Part shown: piece after piece, positions 1-8,154 of the stretch
Numbering within the stretch: position 1 is the stretch's first letter
Layout of the letters: each line of letters opens with the position of its first letter
Assembly: GCA_036502625.1 (NCBI GenBank)
Contig: DASXYG010000079.1
Location: forward strand, 38,177 to 102,176
Origin: DASXYG01 sp036502625
Lineage (GTDB): Bacteria; Actinomycetota; Actinomycetes; Streptosporangiales; Streptosporangiaceae
Reading direction: 5' to 3'
DNA length: 64,000 nucleotides
The notes under the pieces: model-generated
What the model saw: the letters and a program-made list of their open reading frames with translations, nothing else
Told to the model about the DNA's origin: nothing
Database searches by the model: none
Translations under genes and position numbers: made by a program

Positions 1-2
1 TC

Positions 3-818
3 GGCGCGCTCGGCGTGCTGTCGCTGGCGATCATCCTCCGGCTGCCCGAGTCGCCGCGCTGGCTTCTGGAGCATCGCGGCGCCGACGAAGCGGAGGCCGC
101 GCTCGCGCGCATCGAGGCGGAAGTGGAGCGGCAGGCCGGCCGCCTTCCCGCGCCGGTCGCCACTGCCGCCGCCACCGAGGGCGCCGCGCCGCACCGGCTC
201 CGTGAGCTGTTCCAGGGCCGGCTCCTGGGCCGTACGCTGCTGCTCCTCGTCGCGTGGATCTTCCAGACGCTCGGGTTCTACGGCTTCGTGTCGTGGGTCC
301 CCACGCTGCTGGCCGAGCACGGCTTCGACCTCAAGGACAGCCTGACGTTCTCCGCCCTGACCACCATCGGGGCCGTGCCCGGCGCGCTGCTGGCCTGGCC
401 GATCTCCGACCGCTTCGGCCGCAAGATGCCGACTGCCATCGTCGCCGCGCTGGTCGCGGTCTGCGGTGTGCTGTACGGCCTGTCGTTCAACGCGGCGGCC
501 ATCGTGGTCTTCGGCTTCGCCGTCTCGTTCTTCATCCAGACGTTCGCCGCCCTGCTGTACGCCTACACCCCCGAGCTGTATCCGACCGCGCTGCGCAACA
601 CCGGCAGCGGCTTCGCGTACGGCACCGGCCGCCTCGCCAACATCGCGGGCCCGCCGATCGTCGCGCTGATCTTCTCCACCGCGGGCTACATCTGGGTGTT
701 CGTCTACATCGGCATCTGCTGGCTGATCGTGGCGGTCGCCATCACCCTCTTCGGCCCGCGCACCGCGGCCGTCACCCTGGAAGACCTCCAGACCGCCCCC
801 GACACCCAGCCCACCTGA
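3..818 (+). CDS. MFS transporter, sugar-porter type (5' truncated by window)
   Basis: C-terminal part of a major facilitator superfamily membrane transporter. The frame is open from base 3, so the true start lies outside the window. The first residues carry the sugar-porter signature PESPRWL that follows TM6. A charged cytoplasmic loop comes next, then about six hydrophobic spans with the DRFGRK loop motif between two of them. The tail is short and hydrophilic. The substrate cannot be told from sequence; relatives carry sugars, aromatic acids or other organic acids. A second MFS gene follows 77 bp downstream on the same strand. Family is certain, substrate unknown. Confidence 0.85.
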   Translation, partial: GALGVLSLAIILRLPESPRWLLEHRGADEAEAALARIEAEVERQAGRLPAPVATAAATEGAAPHRLRELFQGRLLGRTLLLLVAWIFQTLGFYGFVSWVPTLLAEHGFDLKDSLTFSALTTIGAVPGALLAWPISDRFGRKMPTAIVAALVAVCGVLYGLSFNAAAIVVFGFAVSFFIQTFAALLYAYTPELYPTALRNTGSGFAYGTGRLANIAGPPIVALIFSTAGYIWVFVYIGICWLIVAVAITLFGPRTAAVTLEDLQTAPDTQPT

Positions 819-895
819 TCGCCGGGCCCCTGCCTCCCGCACTACGGTGAAGCGATCGCTGCTGGAGGGGTTGTGCACCGGGGAGCGGGCCGAGG

Positions 896-2056
896 ATGAG
901 CACGGAACCGTCGGATGGCGCCGGTACGACCCGGAGCCGGTCGTCGCCGTTGTACGCCGCGGGGTTCGTCACCGCGTTCGGCGCGCACAGCATCGCGGCC
1001 AGCCTCGGCGGATACACCGAACGCGCGCACGCTTCGCTGCTCGCGCTCGGCCTGCTGCTGGCGGTCTACGACGGTGCCGAGGTCGTGCTGAAGCCGGTGT
1101 TCGGGTCGCTGGCCGACCGCATCGGTCCGCGTCCGGTCCTGCTGGGCGGGCTCGTGGCGTTCGCGCTCGCGTCCGCGGCGTTCGTCGTCGCCGGTGATCC
1201 GGCGCTGGTGGGGGTGGCGCGGTTCGGCCAGGGTGCCGCCGCCGCGGCGTTCTCGCCGGCCGCCGGGGCGATGGTGGCCCGGCTGGCGCCGAGGTCGCGG
1301 CGGGGGAGGGCGTTCGGCGGCTACGGGGCGTGGAAGGGGCTCGGCTACGCCCTGGGGCCCGTGCTCGGCGGCGTGCTGATCACCCTCGGCGGTTACCCGC
1401 TGCTGTTCGGCACGCTCGCCGTGCTCGCGGCCGCGGTCGCGGCGTGGGCCGCGCTGGCGGTGCCCGCCGTCCCGCCGCTGCCCCGTACCCGGCAGACCGT
1501 CCTCGACCTCGCGCGCCGCCTCACCACCGGCGGCTTCGTACGGCCCACGCTCGCGCTGGCCGGCGCCACCGCCGCGCTGGCCGTCGGCGTCGGGTTCCTC
1601 CCCGTGGCCGGGCACGGGCACGGCTCGCTGGTCACCGGCGCGGTCGTGTCGCTGCTCGCCGCGTGCGCCGCCGTGGTCCAGCCGTGGACCGGGCGGCTGC
1701 GCGACGCCGGGAGGATCCGCGACGGCGCCGGAATGGCGGCCGGGCTCGGCCTGGCAGCGGCCGGTACGGCGGTGGCCGTCGTGCTGCCGGGCGTGGCCGG
1801 ATTGGTGGCCGCCGCCGTGGCCATCGGCACGGGTACGGGCCTGGTCACCCCGATCGGGTTCGCCCACCTCGCCGCGTCCACGCCACCGGAACGGCTCGGG
1901 CAGACGATGGGCGCCGCGGAGGTCGGCCGCGAGCTCGGCGACGCCGGCGGACCGCTGCTGGTCGGCGCGATCGCGGCCGCGACCACCCTCGGCCCCGGGC
2001 TGGCCGGCCTGGCCGTCCTGCTCGCCGTCATCGCCGCGACGGTCGCGACGGCCTAG
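896..2056 (+). CDS. MFS transporter
   Basis: A 386-residue major facilitator superfamily protein, probably with twelve membrane spans. The loop after TM2 has the MFS motif A form GSLADRIGPRPVLLGG, and the TM4-TM5 region is Gly/Ala-rich (GYGAWKGLGYALGPVLGG), as in drug/H+ antiporters. The ATG at 896 has a purine-rich GGGGAGCGGG about 6 nt upstream. The stop overlaps, in convergent orientation, the last bases of the MntP-like gene on the other strand. It is an export or uptake carrier of unknown substrate; the short loops and length suggest a small-molecule or drug efflux carrier, which is inference. Confidence 0.85.
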   Translation: MSTEPSDGAGTTRSRSSPLYAAGFVTAFGAHSIAASLGGYTERAHASLLALGLLLAVYDGAEVVLKPVFGSLADRIGPRPVLLGGLVAFALASAAFVVAGDPALVGVARFGQGAAAAAFSPAAGAMVARLAPRSRRGRAFGGYGAWKGLGYALGPVLGGVLITLGGYPLLFGTLAVLAAAVAAWAALAVPAVPPLPRTRQTVLDLARRLTTGGFVRPTLALAGATAALAVGVGFLPVAGHGHGSLVTGAVVSLLAACAAVVQPWTGRLRDAGRIRDGAGMAAGLGLAAAGTAVAVVLPGVAGLVAAAVAIGTGTGLVTPIGFAHLAASTPPERLGQTMGAAEVGRELGDAGGPLLVGAIAAATTLGPGLAGLAVLLAVIAATVATA

Positions 2057-2592
2057 TCGCCGAAGACGAAGGGGAACGCCACGGCGGCGACGATCAGCGC
2101 GATCCCGCTCAGCAGGTCCGAACGGATCCGGATGAGGTTCGCGGCGAAGCGGCCGATGAGCAGGCCGGCGAACGACATGACCGCGGTGATGACGCCGAAG
2201 AGGCTGGCCGACAACCAGGGCGAGAGCCCGAGCAGGCCCAGGCTCGCCCCGGCCAGCAGGTTGTCCAGGCTCAGCGTCAGCGGGATGCCGAATAGCGCCC
2301 ACGGCTGGTCCACCGTCTCCGGCTCCGGGTGCCGGAGCGCGGAGATCACCAGATAGAGCCCGTAGCCGCCCAGCGCGACCGCGCCCACCACCTCGGCGAT
2401 GCCGCCGAAGGCCTTGCCGATCTGGTGGCCGATCAGCAGCCCGATGAGGGGCATGACGGTGTCCCACAGCCCGAACGTCAGCGCGACCTGGCCTGCGCGT
2501 TTCAGGCCGAAGGGGACGGTGCCGAGCACGATCGCCACCCGGAAGTTGTCCAGGCTGAGCACGAATCCGAGGGCGAGCACTTCCCAGATCAT
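2053..2592 (-). CDS. MntP-like (DUF204) manganese/metal efflux pump
   Basis: A 179-residue membrane protein with six predicted spans arranged as two similar halves. Each half has the family's intramembrane acidic motif, SLDNFRV near residue 14 and SLDNLLAG near residue 109. MntP proteins use these aspartates to export Mn2+. The start lies only 12 nt after the pqqE stop on the same strand, with GCGAGG as a ribosome site, so it is probably the last gene of the PQQ operon. This placement is unusual and raises the possibility of a link to the metal needs of the PQQ dehydrogenase, but the sequence supports only a divalent-cation exporter fold. Confidence 0.75.
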   Translation of the reverse strand: MIWEVLALGFVLSLDNFRVAIVLGTVPFGLKRAGQVALTFGLWDTVMPLIGLLIGHQIGKAFGGIAEVVGAVALGGYGLYLVISALRHPEPETVDQPWALFGIPLTLSLDNLLAGASLGLLGLSPWLSASLFGVITAVMSFAGLLIGRFAANLIRIRSDLLSGIALIVAAVAFPFVFGD

Positions 2593-2604
2593 GGCGGCCT
2601 CGCT

Positions 2605-3690
2605 TCATCCGGCCCGGTGCGGGCGAGGGATCAACGGAGGGTCGCCGGCACGGGAGCCGGCGTTGGCGGCGTCGACCGCGCGCGCGACCAGGCCGTGGTC
2701 CGGCGACAGGTGGCAGACCGGGTCGGTACGCGCGGCGTCGCCGGTGAGCTGGAACGCCTGGCAGCGGCACCCGCCGAAGTCGACGTCCCGCCGGTCGCAC
2801 GTACGGCACGGGTCCGGCATCCAGTCCGTCCCCCGGTACGCGTTCATCACCGGCGACCGCGTCCAGATCCAGTCCAGCGACCGTTCCCGTACGCTCGCGC
2901 GCGGCAGCGGCAGCGACTGGGCGGCCGGGCACGGCAGGACGTCGCCGTTCGGCGTCACGGTCAGCATCCGCGACGCCCAGCCGCTCATGCACGGCTTGGG
3001 GTAGCGGCTGTAGTAGTCCGGGATGACGTACAGGACGTCCATGCGGTCCCGCAGGCGTTCGCGGGCCGCCCGTACGACCACCTCGGCCGCCTCGAGCTGC
3101 GCCCGGCTCGGCAGCAGCGCGTCGCGGTTGCGCCAGGCCCAGCCGTAGTACTGCGTGTTGGCCAGCTCCACCCGGTCGGCGCCCACGTCCTCGGCCAGCC
3201 GGAGCACGCCGGCGACCCGGTCGATGTTGCGCCGGTGCAGCACCACGTTCACGGTGAGCGGCCAGCCCAGCTCCTTGACCAGGCCCATCGCCGCGATCTT
3301 GCGCCGGAACGACGGGGTTCCGGCGATCCGGTCGGACAGCGCCGGATCGTCGGCCTGGACGCTGACCTGGACGTGGTCGAGCCCGGCGGCGCGCAGCTCC
3401 TCGGCCTTCGTACGGGACAGCCCGAGCGCGCTGGTCACGAGGTTGGTGTACATGCCCAGGCCGTGCGCGCCGGCCACGATCTCCGCCAGGTCGCGCCGGA
3501 GCAGCGGTTCCCCGCCGGACAGGTGGAACTGCAGCACGCCCAGGTCCGCCGCCCCGGCCAGCACCCGGAGCCACTCGGCGGTGGTGAGCTCGTCGGTGTA
3601 GTCGGCCATGTTCACCGGGTTCGAGCAGTACGCGCAGGCCAGCGGGCAGCGGTAGGTGAGCTCGGCGAGCAGGCCGAAGGGGCTATCCAT
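2605..3690 (-). CDS. pqqE: PqqE radical SAM glutamate-tyrosine cross-linking enzyme
   Basis: A 361-residue radical S-adenosylmethionine enzyme that, with PqqD, forms the C-C bond between Glu and Tyr of PqqA, the first step of pyrroloquinoline quinone synthesis. The CPLACAYC cluster motif (residues ~15-22) binds the SAM [4Fe-4S] cluster, followed by SGGEPLLR. The C-terminal SPASM-type region has Cys residues in KPCMSGW, LPCPAAQ, CRTCDRR and GGCRCQAF for auxiliary clusters. The family is usually 370-380 residues. The start overlaps the end of pqqD by 8 nt, so translation is probably coupled. It is the fifth pqq gene in a pqqABCDE order. Confidence 0.95.
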   Translation of the reverse strand: MDSPFGLLAELTYRCPLACAYCSNPVNMADYTDELTTAEWLRVLAGAADLGVLQFHLSGGEPLLRRDLAEIVAGAHGLGMYTNLVTSALGLSRTKAEELRAAGLDHVQVSVQADDPALSDRIAGTPSFRRKIAAMGLVKELGWPLTVNVVLHRRNIDRVAGVLRLAEDVGADRVELANTQYYGWAWRNRDALLPSRAQLEAAEVVVRAARERLRDRMDVLYVIPDYYSRYPKPCMSGWASRMLTVTPNGDVLPCPAAQSLPLPRASVRERSLDWIWTRSPVMNAYRGTDWMPDPCRTCDRRDVDFGGCRCQAFQLTGDAARTDPVCHLSPDHGLVARAVDAANAGSRAGDPPLIPRPHRAG

Positions 3691-3952
3691 CGGCCGGCTC
3701 CACGCACCGCCGGGCGACGAGCCGGGACAGGTATCCCCGTACGTCGTCCTCGGAGACGGCCGCGTACTCCGTGCCCAGCTCGGCCACGATCTCCTCGACG
3801 CTCCGCCGCCCGTCGCACAGCCTCAGGATGGCCGCGCCGGTCCCGTTCAGCACCACCACCGTCTCGGGGAGCAGCAGCACCGGGCGGTCCCGGGTGCGGT
3901 CGAAGGCCAGCCGGACGTGGCGCGCCAGCCGGGGCCCAGTGGCGAGATCCAT
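3683..3952 (-). CDS. pqqD: PqqD peptide chaperone
   Basis: An 89-residue winged-helix RRE-type chaperone that binds the PqqA precursor peptide and presents it to PqqE. The sequence has the typical PqqD lay-out: an N-terminal strand region (LLLPETVVVLNGTGAAILRLCDG), then SVEEIVAELG and a C-terminal helix ending in a short tail. Length matches the family (about 90 residues). It lies between pqqC (4-nt gap) and pqqE (8-nt overlap), in the usual order. Confidence 0.93.
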   Translation of the reverse strand: MDLATGPRLARHVRLAFDRTRDRPVLLLPETVVVLNGTGAAILRLCDGRRSVEEIVAELGTEYAAVSEDDVRGYLSRLVARRCVEPADG

Positions 3953-3956
3953 CGCG

Positions 3957-4661
3957 TCACTCCGGGTAGGCCTGGTCGATTGCGTCCATCAGGGCCCACA
4001 GCACGTCGCACTTGAACGACAGGGCGGCGACGGCGGCGTCCCGTTCCCGGTCGGTCAGGCAGTACGCGGTGACCACCTCCAGGGCGTGCTCGCAGTCCTG
4101 CGGTGCCTGTTCGAGGCGGGCGCGGAAGTAGGCGAGGCCGTCGCGGTCGATCCACGGATACCAGCGCTCGAACGCGGCCAGCCGCTCGGCCATCAGGTCG
4201 GGCGCGAACATCTCGGTCAGCGACGAGGCCACCGCCTCCACCCACGGGCGGGTACGGGTGAAGTCCACGTACGCGTCGACCGCGAACCGCGCCCCGGGCA
4301 CCAGGTGCCGGTGGTCCAGGATCTCCTCGCGGGTCAGGCCGGCGGCCTCGCCGAGGCGCAGCCACGCCTCGATGCCGCCCTCGCCCGCGGCGGTGCCGTC
4401 GTGATCGGTGATCCGCCGGATCCAGCGGCGCCTGACCGCCTGGTCGGTGCAGTTCGCGAGGATCCCGGCGTCCTTGCGCGGCAGGTTCTCCTGGTAGTAG
4501 AAGCGGTTGGCCACCCAGCCCCGGATCTGCGTACGGCTCAGCCGGCCGGCGTTCATCCGTACGTGGAACGGGTGCGCGTCGTGGTAGCGCTCGGAGTGGG
4601 CGCGCAGCGTCTCGACGAAGCCGTCGACATCGGTCCGCGTGGCATCGGTGGTCATGGTCAT
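3957..4661 (-). CDS. pqqC: PqqC pyrroloquinoline-quinone synthase
   Basis: A 234-residue cofactorless oxidase of the TenA/PqqC all-helical family. It performs ring closure and the eight-electron oxidation that completes PQQ. Recognisable segments include HPFHVRMNAG, WVANRFYYQENLPRKDAGILANC near residues 50-72, the DHDG region, and the C-terminal FKCDVLWALMDAI helix. Length is close to the usual 240-250. The GTG/ATG-rich start region (MTMTTD) leaves only 6 nt to the end of pqqB. Function is well supported by sequence and by the complete pqq neighbourhood. Confidence 0.95.
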   Translation of the reverse strand: MTMTTDATRTDVDGFVETLRAHSERYHDAHPFHVRMNAGRLSRTQIRGWVANRFYYQENLPRKDAGILANCTDQAVRRRWIRRITDHDGTAAGEGGIEAWLRLGEAAGLTREEILDHRHLVPGARFAVDAYVDFTRTRPWVEAVASSLTEMFAPDLMAERLAAFERWYPWIDRDGLAYFRARLEQAPQDCEHALEVVTAYCLTDRERDAAVAALSFKCDVLWALMDAIDQAYPE

Positions 4662-4667
4662 TGCAGC

Positions 4668-5555
4668 TCACACCTCGACTTCCAGGCCGTCCACGGCCAC
4701 TTCCATGCCGGCGTCCTCCACCAGCCGCCGCTCGGGCGAGTCCTGGAGCAGGATCGGGTTGGTGTTGTTCATGTGCACGAAGACCGTCCGGCGCACCCCC
4801 AGGCCGGCCAGGCGCGCCAGGCTGCCGTCCGGCCCGTCGATCGGCAGGTGGCCCATCTCCCGTGAGGTCTTGCCGGCCAGGCCGAGCCGGACGAGCTCGT
4901 CGTCGCGCCAGCAGGTGCCGTCGATCAGCAGGCAGTCGCAGCCCGCGATCTGCACGCGGACCTCCTCGGTGAGCGCCTGCACACCCGGCAGGTACACCAG
5001 CGTCCCGCCGGTACGCGCGTCGGCCAGCCGGTAGCCGACGACGCGGCCCTCGGCGCCGCCGACCGCGAACCGGTCGCGCTTGGTGGTGGGCACGTCGAAC
5101 GCCCGGCAGGACAGCCCGTCCGCCAGCGGCATCTCGGCCCCGGGCGCCACGGCCTCCCACTCCACCGGGCAGTACCGCTCCAGCGTCCGCACCACGCCCG
5201 AGCCCGCGCACAGCGTCTTGTGCACCGACGGCGTGGCGTACAGCCGCACGGCGCCGGCCTCGCGCAACAGCAGCAGGCCCAGCGTATGGTCGAGCTCGGC
5301 GTCGGTGAGCAGCACCGCCTCGATGGGGGTCGCCCGGCCCTCGTACGGGTGCAGCCCGGGGAACGCCTCGATCTGCGTACGGACGTCCGGCGAGGCGTTG
5401 ATCACGAACCAGCGCCGCCGGCCGGCGCTGACCGCGACGCTGGACTGGGTGCGTACGGGGCCGGTCCCGGAACGGACCGCGGCGCACACCGGGCAGCCGC
5501 AGTTCCACTGCGGCGAACCGCCTCCCGCCGCCGAGCCCAGCACCCTGCAGAACAC
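4668..5555 (-). CDS. pqqB: PqqB metallo-beta-lactamase-fold hydroxylase
   Basis: A 295-residue protein of the metallo-beta-lactamase fold that acts on the cross-linked PqqA-derived intermediate. It begins with the family signature RVLGSAAGGGSPQWNC followed by the Cys-rich GCPVC. LLTDAELDHTLGLLLLREAG holds the acidic/His metal motif, with IDGTCWRDDE and HMNNTNPIL towards the C-terminus. The frame stays open upstream, but the GTG at 5555 has ACGGAGG 5-6 nt upstream and places the conserved RVLGSAAGGG at residue 4, as in relatives, so I chose it. The upstream extension is Arg-rich and unlike the family. Confidence 0.93.
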   Translation of the reverse strand: MFCRVLGSAAGGGSPQWNCGCPVCAAVRSGTGPVRTQSSVAVSAGRRRWFVINASPDVRTQIEAFPGLHPYEGRATPIEAVLLTDAELDHTLGLLLLREAGAVRLYATPSVHKTLCAGSGVVRTLERYCPVEWEAVAPGAEMPLADGLSCRAFDVPTTKRDRFAVGGAEGRVVGYRLADARTGGTLVYLPGVQALTEEVRVQIAGCDCLLIDGTCWRDDELVRLGLAGKTSREMGHLPIDGPDGSLARLAGLGVRRTVFVHMNNTNPILLQDSPERRLVEDAGMEVAVDGLEVEV

Positions 5556-5617
5556 GCGCGCCTCCGTTCGTGACCGCCGGGGCGCCGGGCTGCCCGCCCG
5601 GCGCCCGCGACGTCCGG

Positions 5618-5713
5618 TCAGTCGTCCATCTGCGCGAAGTACATGGTCACCTCGGGCGCGACGGCGATCTCGTCGAACTCGGGCGTCTCCCACACAGCGA
5701 GCTGGGACTCCAC
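5618..5713 (-). CDS. pqqA: PqqA precursor peptide
   Basis: A 31-residue ribosomal peptide, the backbone from which PQQ is built. It ends EVTMYFAQMDD: the Glu and Tyr separated by three residues (E-V-T-M-Y) are the pair cross-linked by PqqE. The GTG start has GGGGAGGTGAG just upstream, which overlaps the end of the dehydrogenase gene (gap of only 4 nt). It is too short for most automatic gene calls. The flanking W-x-T-P-x-F-x-E-I region matches other PqqA peptides. Confidence 0.95.
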   Translation of the reverse strand: MESQLAVWETPEFDEIAVAPEVTMYFAQMDD

Positions 5714-5717
5714 GGAC

Positions 5718-7427
5718 TCACCTCCCCTCAGTGCTGTCCGGCAGGGCGAACACGATCAGGGCGCTGCCGTGGCCGGCACCGAGCAGGCCGGGCAGGAAAC
5801 CCTCGATCCAGCCGCCCCAGCCGACGGGGACGGCGACGTACTGCTTGCCGTCGACCGCGTACGTCACCGGGCTGCTGTGGTGGCCGCTGCCGCATTGGAA
5901 CTGCCACAGCAGCTCGCCGGTGCGGGCGTCCAGGGCGTTGAACTCGCCAGTCGGCTCGCCGGCGAACACCAGGTCGCCGGCGGTCGCCAGCACGGACGCG
6001 CACATCGGGACGTCGTTGCGCCAGCGCCACTTCTCCTCGCCGTCGGCGTCGAACGCGCTGACGCACCCGGTCATGTTGTCGGCGTCGACCTGCACGCCGG
6101 CGCCCCAGTACGGGATGGACTCCTTGAACTCACGGCGCCGCCGGGTCGCGGTGGCCCCGACGTCCTGCACCGGGACGTAGAAGAGGTGCGTCCTCGGGCT
6201 GTAGGCCGCGTGCGTCCACTCCTTGGCGCCCGCGGGTCCGGGGAAGAAGTGGACCGGGTCGCCTTCGGCGTCCGGGTAGCGCCGCGGAGTCACCTGGCCG
6301 TCGCGGGTGATCGCGCCCCAGTCGATGCGGTCGACGAACGGGGTGATGTTGACGAGCGAGCCGTCCGTACGGTCGACGACGAAGAAGTAGCCGTTCTTGT
6401 CGAAGTGCCCGAGCAGCTTGCGGCCCTCGTGCTCGAACAGGATGCACTCGCTCATGCTGTCGTAGTCCCACAGGTCGTGGGGCGTGCACTGGTAGTGCCA
6501 GCGGATCTGGCCGGCGTCGACGTCGACGGCGATGATGCTGTCCGTGTAGAGGTTGTCGCCCTCGCGGACCTCTCCGTCGAAGTCCGGCGCCGGGTTGCCC
6601 GTGCCCACGTACAGCAGGTTGGTCTCGGGGTCGAACGTGCCGGTGATCCAGGCGTTCGCGCCGCCGCGCGCCCACGCCTCGCCGTCGGCGGGCCAGGTCT
6701 CCGACCCGGGCTCCCCGGGCTTCGGCACGTTGTAGCAGCGCCAGACGTGCTCGCCGCTGTCCACGTCGAAGGCGTCGATGTGCCCGCGTACGCCGAACTC
6801 GCCGCCGGAGCTGCCGACGATGACCATGTTCTTGATGATCAGCGGGGCGACCGTGGCGCTCTCCCCGGCCCGTACGTCGCCGTAGGTCTTGTCCCACACC
6901 TTCTTGCCGGACGCGGCGTCGAGCGCGAGCACGTGGGCGTTGGCGGTGGTCATGAAGACCTTGCCCTTGGCCACGGCGACGCCGCGGTTGACGTTCCCGC
7001 AGCACAGCGACACGTCGTACGGCACGGCGTGCTTGTACCGCCAGAACTCCGTGCCGGTCACCGCGTCCAGCGCCCACAGCCAGCCGTCCCAGCCGGAGAC
7101 GTACATGACCCCGTCCACGACGATCGGGGTCGCCTCGAACGCGTACGTCGACGCTCCCGCGATGAGGCCGCTTGCGCCGGCCTGGAAGATCCAGGCGGGC
7201 CCGAGGCGGCTCACGTTCTCGGTGTTGATCTGGTCAAGCAGGCTGTACCGCTGGCCGTCGTAGGCGCCGTAGTAGGTGAGCCAGTTCTGCGACTCCGAAC
7301 GGGCGTCCTGGATGCGCTCGTAGGTGACGTTGGCGGCCACCGACGGGGCGTCTCCCCGCTTGGCGCTCAACTGCCCCTGGTCGATGGCCTCGCCGGCGTC
7401 CACGTACGGTTCTTCAACAGTGGTCAT
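5718..7427 (-). CDS. PQQ-dependent alcohol dehydrogenase, lanthanide-type active site
   Basis: A 569-residue eight-bladed quinoprotein propeller that oxidises alcohols with PQQ. It has the adjacent disulfide cysteines (LCCGNVNRG), the PQQ-stacking and ring motifs, and repeated W-docking motifs such as GELLWQFQCG. The active-site segment reads TPHDLWDYDS. The Asp after W (residue 321) is the usual catalytic base, and the Asp two residues later (323) is the extra ligand that marks lanthanide-dependent XoxF/PedH types; calcium enzymes have Ala or Ser there. No signal peptide is visible. The ATG with GGGAGGAG 7-8 nt upstream looks like the real start, so the protein may be cytoplasmic or exported atypically. 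It sits directly before pqqA in one operon. Substrate is not known. Confidence 0.93.
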   Translation of the reverse strand: MTTVEEPYVDAGEAIDQGQLSAKRGDAPSVAANVTYERIQDARSESQNWLTYYGAYDGQRYSLLDQINTENVSRLGPAWIFQAGASGLIAGASTYAFEATPIVVDGVMYVSGWDGWLWALDAVTGTEFWRYKHAVPYDVSLCCGNVNRGVAVAKGKVFMTTANAHVLALDAASGKKVWDKTYGDVRAGESATVAPLIIKNMVIVGSSGGEFGVRGHIDAFDVDSGEHVWRCYNVPKPGEPGSETWPADGEAWARGGANAWITGTFDPETNLLYVGTGNPAPDFDGEVREGDNLYTDSIIAVDVDAGQIRWHYQCTPHDLWDYDSMSECILFEHEGRKLLGHFDKNGYFFVVDRTDGSLVNITPFVDRIDWGAITRDGQVTPRRYPDAEGDPVHFFPGPAGAKEWTHAAYSPRTHLFYVPVQDVGATATRRRREFKESIPYWGAGVQVDADNMTGCVSAFDADGEEKWRWRNDVPMCASVLATAGDLVFAGEPTGEFNALDARTGELLWQFQCGSGHHSSPVTYAVDGKQYVAVPVGWGGWIEGFLPGLLGAGHGSALIVFALPDSTEGR

Positions 7428-7442
7428 GGTGGCTCCTCCCGC

Positions 7443-7904
7443 CTATGGCCGTGGCTGGTCGGGACGGTCGAGGCGGGCCTCCGGGGGCACGTCGCCCAGC
7501 ACGACGATCGCGCCGGTCAGTCCCCGGCCCTCGTCGTTGCCCGTGGGCGAGCTGAACCAGTACGCGCCCGGTCCGTCGAGGTTGAGCTTCGCCTTGCCTT
7601 TCGAATGGTTGACCAGCCAGATGAATTTCCGGTCTCCATTGCTGGGCAGCAGCGCGCAGTGCGTGTTCAGGTCGTCGTTGATGAGCTCGAGTTCGAGGTC
7701 GCCGCCATGGGGCAGGACCAGGATTCCCGGATCCCAACTGATCTCGTCGGGCTGAATGCGAATGGTCGCCGACATTGTGCCGTCGGCGTTCTCCGTCGCC
7801 TGCCCGACGTTCCCGGTGCCCAGCATGCGCCCCAGTGCGGCCCTGTTCTGGACGTTGACCCCGAGTTCGTCCAGAAGGGCGGCTCGATCTTGCGCGACCG
7901 TCAT
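7443..7904 (-). CDS. Small PQQ-associated cupredoxin-like protein
   Basis: A 153-residue protein, first gene of the PQQ operon, ending 15 nt before the dehydrogenase start. The ATG at 7904 is preceded by GGAGGTGAG, a strong ribosome site; the longer open frame upstream is unlikely. The C-terminal 100 residues resemble a cupredoxin beta-barrel (DPGILVLPHGGDLELELIND... GPGAYWFSSPTGND). The usual copper-binding Cys and His of the last loop are not there, since the loop reads WFSSPTG. Proteins of this kind are known beside mycobacterial PQQ dehydrogenases (the MSMEG_3727 type, from memory). A role as accessory or electron-transfer partner is inference. No signal peptide is seen. Confidence 0.7.
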   Translation of the reverse strand: MTVAQDRAALLDELGVNVQNRAALGRMLGTGNVGQATENADGTMSATIRIQPDEISWDPGILVLPHGGDLELELINDDLNTHCALLPSNGDRKFIWLVNHSKGKAKLNLDGPGAYWFSSPTGNDEGRGLTGAIVVLGDVPPEARLDRPDQPRP

Positions 7905-7969
7905 CGGGCTCACCTCCTCATCCGTAATCCCTTGTCGAACGGACATGAAACATGCGCAATATCGCGGTA

Positions 7970-8006
7970 GACGGCAGATATGAAAGGCATTGATCCGGAT
8001 TTTCAA
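7970..8006 (-). promoter_or_regulatory. Possible promoter of the PQQ operon
   Basis: On the minus strand TTGAAA (8006-8001) and TCATAT (7983-7978) are 17 bp apart, a good match to a housekeeping sigma-factor promoter. They lie about 70 bp upstream of the first gene. The whole 250-bp gap 7905-8154 is markedly more AT-rich than its surroundings and holds no gene I can support. Prediction by eye only. Confidence 0.35.
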
Positions 8007-8154
8007 AGGCGCGCGAAATTGCCGCGACCGGCCCGGTCGCATTCGCGGTCAGTTGACGGTTGAACGACGATTTATCCGGACGTTACGTCGCGGAAATCCG
8101 GCTGACAAGCGCGGCCGTTAGGTTGCGCGGGCGGCGCCGTTCGTCCGCCGGCGG

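Noticed and set aside
842..3574. A 910-residue minus-strand open frame across the MFS, MntP and pqqE genes
   Set aside because: Arg/Pro/Gly-rich shadow of genes with clear families in other frames; no motifs of its own.
5643..7970. A 775-residue plus-strand open frame opposite the PQQ dehydrogenase
   Set aside because: High-GC antisense shadow; composition (Val/Arg/Gly-rich, no motif) is typical of reverse frames.
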